This document shows positions 22,130-24,400 of a DNA stretch of 24,400 bases, piece after piece. Below the pieces are notes generated by a model. The model was not told the origin of the DNA. It ran no database searches and was given only the letters and a program-made list of their open reading frames with translations. This stretch comes from CAYGBW01 sp964348185 (GTDB taxonomy: Bacteria; Desulfobacterota; BSN033; WVXP01), in the NCBI GenBank assembly GCA_964348185.1, contig CAYGBW010000072.1, positions 1 to 24,400 of the forward strand, in the 5' to 3' direction. Both the position numbers and the translations under genes were made by a program. Positions within the stretch are counted from its first letter, which is position 1. Each line of letters begins with the position of its first letter.

Positions 22130-22264
22130 TCAGAACTTGCAGATCATGGCCAATCTCCAGGAACCGGCAACCTCCATGACGGCAGGGCTATATGAGTCAA
22201 CGCATGTCCCGAGTGCAACCCTCCCATCATCCAGAGTCTGTTTAAACCTGTTTACTCTCTTCAT
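22130..22264 (-). pseudogene. N-terminal remnant of an HpcH/HpaI-type aldolase
   Basis: A 44-codon frame starts at ATG 22264, preceded by GGAGGAA six nt upstream, a strong ribosome binding site. It encodes KRVNRFKQTLDDGRVALGTC followed by VDSYSPAVMEVAG. This is the usual opening of HpcH/HpaI (2,4-dihydroxyhept-2-enedioate) aldolases: an N-K-L-like helix, ALGTW-like strand, then SPAVMEVAG before the DFV-ID-EH strand. The match stops after AGSWRLAMICKF at a TGA, and no later part of the aldolase is found downstream in any minus-strand frame. It is therefore probably a truncated gene; a genuine small protein cannot be excluded. It is last in the minus-strand ABC transporter group, 39 nt after the HD gene. 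Confidence 0.6.
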
Positions 22265-22303
22265 GGTTCCTCCGGTCTAGGCTTTGCGGCTGCCGCCGAT
22301 CCG

Positions 22304-22867
22304 CTATCCCTTCATAGATAAGAATGTCTCCATTCCCTTCTGGAATCGCAGAATATCGGCATGAGCAAAATCAGCATAGTGAAGTATTATCCCTTCCAGA
22401 AGTGCTGGACGCTCGAGTGAATCCTTAGTATGAGCAAAAATCAGGTGAGCTAAGTCGGGTGAAATGCCTTCTGCAAGTGCGATATGGGTGCCCCAAAAGC
22501 CATGTTCAAACCTTTTTCCAAACTCAGATTTGACATATGTATTTCCTTTCTTTTGATACTCAAAAGCCTTTCCCAGATCATGTAGCAGAACCGAAGCGAT
22601 GAGAAGATCACGATTAACGAGGACTTGCATATTCCTTTCCACAAGCGAGGCCATAAATAAAGCAACTTCCATTACCCACCTTATATGGTTTACGAGCGTT
22701 GCTTCTGGTATGGTCAAACTAAATGGAATGTCCTCAAGATCCTTGAACGAACCTTCTCTTAATGCCCGTGCCCAGACGTTGGTAACTTTCTCTCTTAGGT
22801 CTGGATCTTCGATTTCTTGTATAATTGGAAATATGTCCAATACTTTGCCATGAATATCAGTCTTCAT
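22304..22867 (-). CDS. HD-domain phosphohydrolase-like protein
   Basis: A 187-residue protein with an HD domain: H61 in VNHIRWV, the H96-D97 pair in LLHDLGKAFEY, and further His at 122 (FEHGFWG), 146 (FAHTKDS) and in HYADFAHAD. These residues give a full metal-binding set, so phosphohydrolase activity is plausible. There is no membrane segment. The start at 22867 is chosen because residues upstream are only a shadow of the transporter gene; its ribosome binding site is weak (AAAGGG about 9 nt upstream). It lies 82 nt after the ATPase gene and before the aldolase remnant. Its DNA is visibly more A+T rich than the central operon. Substrate unknown. Confidence 0.8.
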   Translation of the reverse strand: MKTDIHGKVLDIFPIIQEIEDPDLREKVTNVWARALREGSFKDLEDIPFSLTIPEATLVNHIRWVMEVALFMASLVERNMQVLVNRDLLIASVLLHDLGKAFEYQKKGNTYVKSEFGKRFEHGFWGTHIALAEGISPDLAHLIFAHTKDSLERPALLEGIILHYADFAHADILRFQKGMETFLSMKG

Positions 22868-22949
22868 AAAACAACCCTTTCTTTTGATCAAGTCGTACTG
22901 TGTAAGGATTTGAGACAAAATACCACACCCGGCCAAAGTATTCACTGGC

Positions 22950-23936
22950 CTAGCCCCCCCAGTCAAAGTGACAGGCCACAAAATGATTGGCCGCCACCTC
23001 CCGTAGCATGGGTTCATTCTCAGAGCATATCTCCTTGGCATGACTACATCGGGGATGGAATCGGCATCCAGGTGGAGGATTGATGGGGCTCGGGACTTCT
23101 CCGCTGAGAATTATCTCCGTGCTTGGCGTATCAGGGTCAGCGGGTAAAGCTGCTGAGAGAAGACCAACGGTATAAGGATGACAGGGATGTCGGTAGATCT
23201 CATCAGCATCTCCATATTCTACCAGACTGCCAATATACATGACGCCCATGCCATTGCTCATGTGCTTAACTACCGCCAGATCGTGAGCGATCAGTAGATA
23301 AGTCAATCCGAGTCGCTCCTGAAGGGCTTTGAGAAGATTCATTAACTGTGCCCGAATGGATACATCCAGTGCTGATACGGGCTCGTCTAGTATTATTACT
23401 CTAGGGTCCGAAGCCAAAGCTCGGGCCACGGCAATCCGCTGGCGTTGGCCTCCACTGAACTGGTGAGGAAAGCGGTTGATGCTTTTCGGTTCAAGGCCCA
23501 CTTCCAGCAAGACCTCCTCCACCCTTTCAATCACGGCTTTCCGGGGAAGTGCCTGGGTAACCACCAACGGTTCGCTGATGATGTTGCCCACCTTCATTCT
23601 AGGATCGAGGGAACCATACGGATCCTGAAACACGGCCTGAACCGATCTACTGTATTCCTTGAGCCTTGTCTCAGAGAGTGCCGAGATATCCTCTCCCCTA
23701 AAAAGGATGGAACCGCTTGTAGGTTGCTCCAGCAACAGAATGAGCCTAGCAGTCGTTGTCTTGCCACATCCAGATTCTCCTACCAAACCGAAGGTCTCTC
23801 CTCTGTTGACGGAAAAGCTCACCCCATCAACAGCTCTTATCCAGCCAGTTACTTCCCGCCTGATGAAGCCTTTGGCGATGGGAAAATGCTTCCTTAAGTT
23901 CTTTGCTTCGAGGAGAATATTTGACGTAGACAACAT
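22950..23936 (-). CDS. Dipeptide/oligopeptide ABC transporter ATP-binding protein (DppF/OppF type)
   Basis: A 328-residue ABC ATPase energising uptake of peptides or related solutes such as nickel or sugars. Walker A is GESGCGKT (53-60), the Q-loop is in VFQDPYGSLDPR, the signature is FSGGQRQRIAVARAL, Walker B is IILDEP with SALD, and the switch His is in IAHDL. The DPYGSLDPRM stretch is typical of the OppF/DppF half. The C-terminal extension carries PPPGCRFHPRCSHAKEIC, the cysteine motif of the oligopeptide-transporter C-terminal domain. It starts 3 nt after the stop of the upstream ATPase gene, so the two are probably translated together. Substrate cannot be read from the ATPase. Confidence 0.93.
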   Translation of the reverse strand: MLSTSNILLEAKNLRKHFPIAKGFIRREVTGWIRAVDGVSFSVNRGETFGLVGESGCGKTTTARLILLLEQPTSGSILFRGEDISALSETRLKEYSRSVQAVFQDPYGSLDPRMKVGNIISEPLVVTQALPRKAVIERVEEVLLEVGLEPKSINRFPHQFSGGQRQRIAVARALASDPRVIILDEPVSALDVSIRAQLMNLLKALQERLGLTYLLIAHDLAVVKHMSNGMGVMYIGSLVEYGDADEIYRHPCHPYTVGLLSAALPADPDTPSTEIILSGEVPSPINPPPGCRFHPRCSHAKEICSENEPMLREVAANHFVACHFDWGG

Positions 23937-23939
23937 AAC

Positions 23940-24400
23940 TCAAACCGCTCGCCAGCATGATACAGTGTGAGTTTCGTTAACGATCACCGAGGGAGGATAT
24001 TTCTCAAGGCAGTGGTCGTTTACCTGCTTACACCGGGGAGCAAACCTGCATCCAGGGGGTAGGTTCATGAGGGAGGGTGGCTGTCCCTCGATCGTGGTCA
24101 GCCATTTTTGCCTCCCTTCCAATCTGGGCAGCGATTTCAGCAGAGCCACTGTGTAGGGATGCAAGGGATTGTGGAATAGCTGTCTCATCCGTGCACTTTC
24201 CACGATTTTGCCTGCATACATGACCGCAACTCGATCACACATCTTAGCGACAATGCCAAAATCATGGGTAACGAATATCATCGCCACGTGGAGCTGATTC
24301 TGTACCTCTTTCAGAAGGTTCAGATACTGAGCCTGGATAGTTACGTCCAGCGATGTTGTGCATTCATCGGCGATAAGGACCTCTGGTCTACAGGACAGAG
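23940..24400 (-). CDS. Dipeptide/oligopeptide ABC transporter ATP-binding protein (DppD/OppD type), 5' end outside window
   Basis: The C-terminal 152 residues of a partner ATPase; its start lies beyond 24400. Seen are the Walker B stretch LIADECTTSLDV, in which Cys replaces the usual Pro of DEPTTALDV, the switch His in VTHDFGIV, AVMYAGKIVE, HPYTVALLKSLP and the C-terminal cysteine motif PPGCRFAPRCKQVNDHC. It pairs with the DppF-type gene 3 nt downstream. Permease and binding-protein genes, if present, should lie further right. Confidence 0.92.
   Translation of the reverse strand, partial: LSCRPEVLIADECTTSLDVTIQAQYLNLLKEVQNQLHVAMIFVTHDFGIVAKMCDRVAVMYAGKIVESARMRQLFHNPLHPYTVALLKSLPRLEGRQKWLTTIEGQPPSLMNLPPGCRFAPRCKQVNDHCLEKYPPSVIVNETHTVSCWRAV

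Noticed and set aside
1..24400. tRNA or rRNA genes, CRISPR arrays, transposases, integrases, restriction or toxin-antitoxin genes
   Set aside because: Looked for on both strands by eye; none was recognised. Nearly all of the window is explained by the listed genes and leaders.

Overview
The window looks like chromosomal DNA of a moderately G+C-rich Gram-negative anaerobe. Protein style and gene content point to Desulfobacterota (the former Deltaproteobacteria) or a close relative: a non-pyrrolysine MttB-family methyltransferase, an archaeal-type phosphoglycerate mutase, a MoxR/VWA 'Bat-like' cluster behind a candidate sigma-54 promoter, and a Thermotoga-type DAHP synthase. This placement is inference; no rRNA, tRNA or taxonomic marker is present. 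I see no insertion sequence, CRISPR array or phage gene.

Layout. Positions 1-1301 (minus strand) hold a small histone-fold-like ORF, possibly broken, and a MerR-type DNA-binding domain fused to a response-regulator receiver. Positions 1451-6849 (minus) hold a tightly packed six-gene operon: MoxR ATPase, DUF58, BatD-like membrane protein, BatA-like VWA, TPR protein and BatB-like VWA. A candidate -24/-12 promoter precedes it at 6927-6942. A 557-nt divergent intergenic region follows, then a DapA-superfamily aldolase on the plus strand.

The centre (8527-17092, plus) is a complete common-aromatic, phenylalanine and tyrosine operon: DAHP synthase, aroB, an aroD-aroE fusion, aroA, aroK, an aroC-chorismate mutase fusion, tyrA and pheA. 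Most junctions overlap by about 4 nt. With erythrose-4-phosphate and phosphoenolpyruvate as inputs, these proteins would carry carbon through shikimate and chorismate to prephenate and on to the Phe and Tyr precursors. No trp gene is present. The 220-nt leader encodes a short peptide containing FYFYFYNF. It is followed by a strong intrinsic terminator and by sequences that can form mutually exclusive protector, antiterminator and terminator hairpins. This is the outstanding signal in the window: a ribosome-mediated attenuator that senses both Phe and Tyr. The first enzyme also carries an N-terminal ferredoxin-like regulatory domain, so the operon probably has transcriptional and allosteric feedback together. 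Adenylate kinase follows from its own promoter.

The right part holds a minus-strand MttB-family methyltransferase, a plus-strand trio (apgM-type phosphoglycerate mutase, glycerophosphodiester phosphodiesterase, TIGR04076-like protein), and a minus-strand group. That group consists of two dipeptide/oligopeptide ABC transporter ATPases (the upstream one runs off the window), an HD-domain protein, and a 44-codon remnant resembling the N-terminus of an HpcH/HpaI aldolase that still has a strong ribosome binding site.
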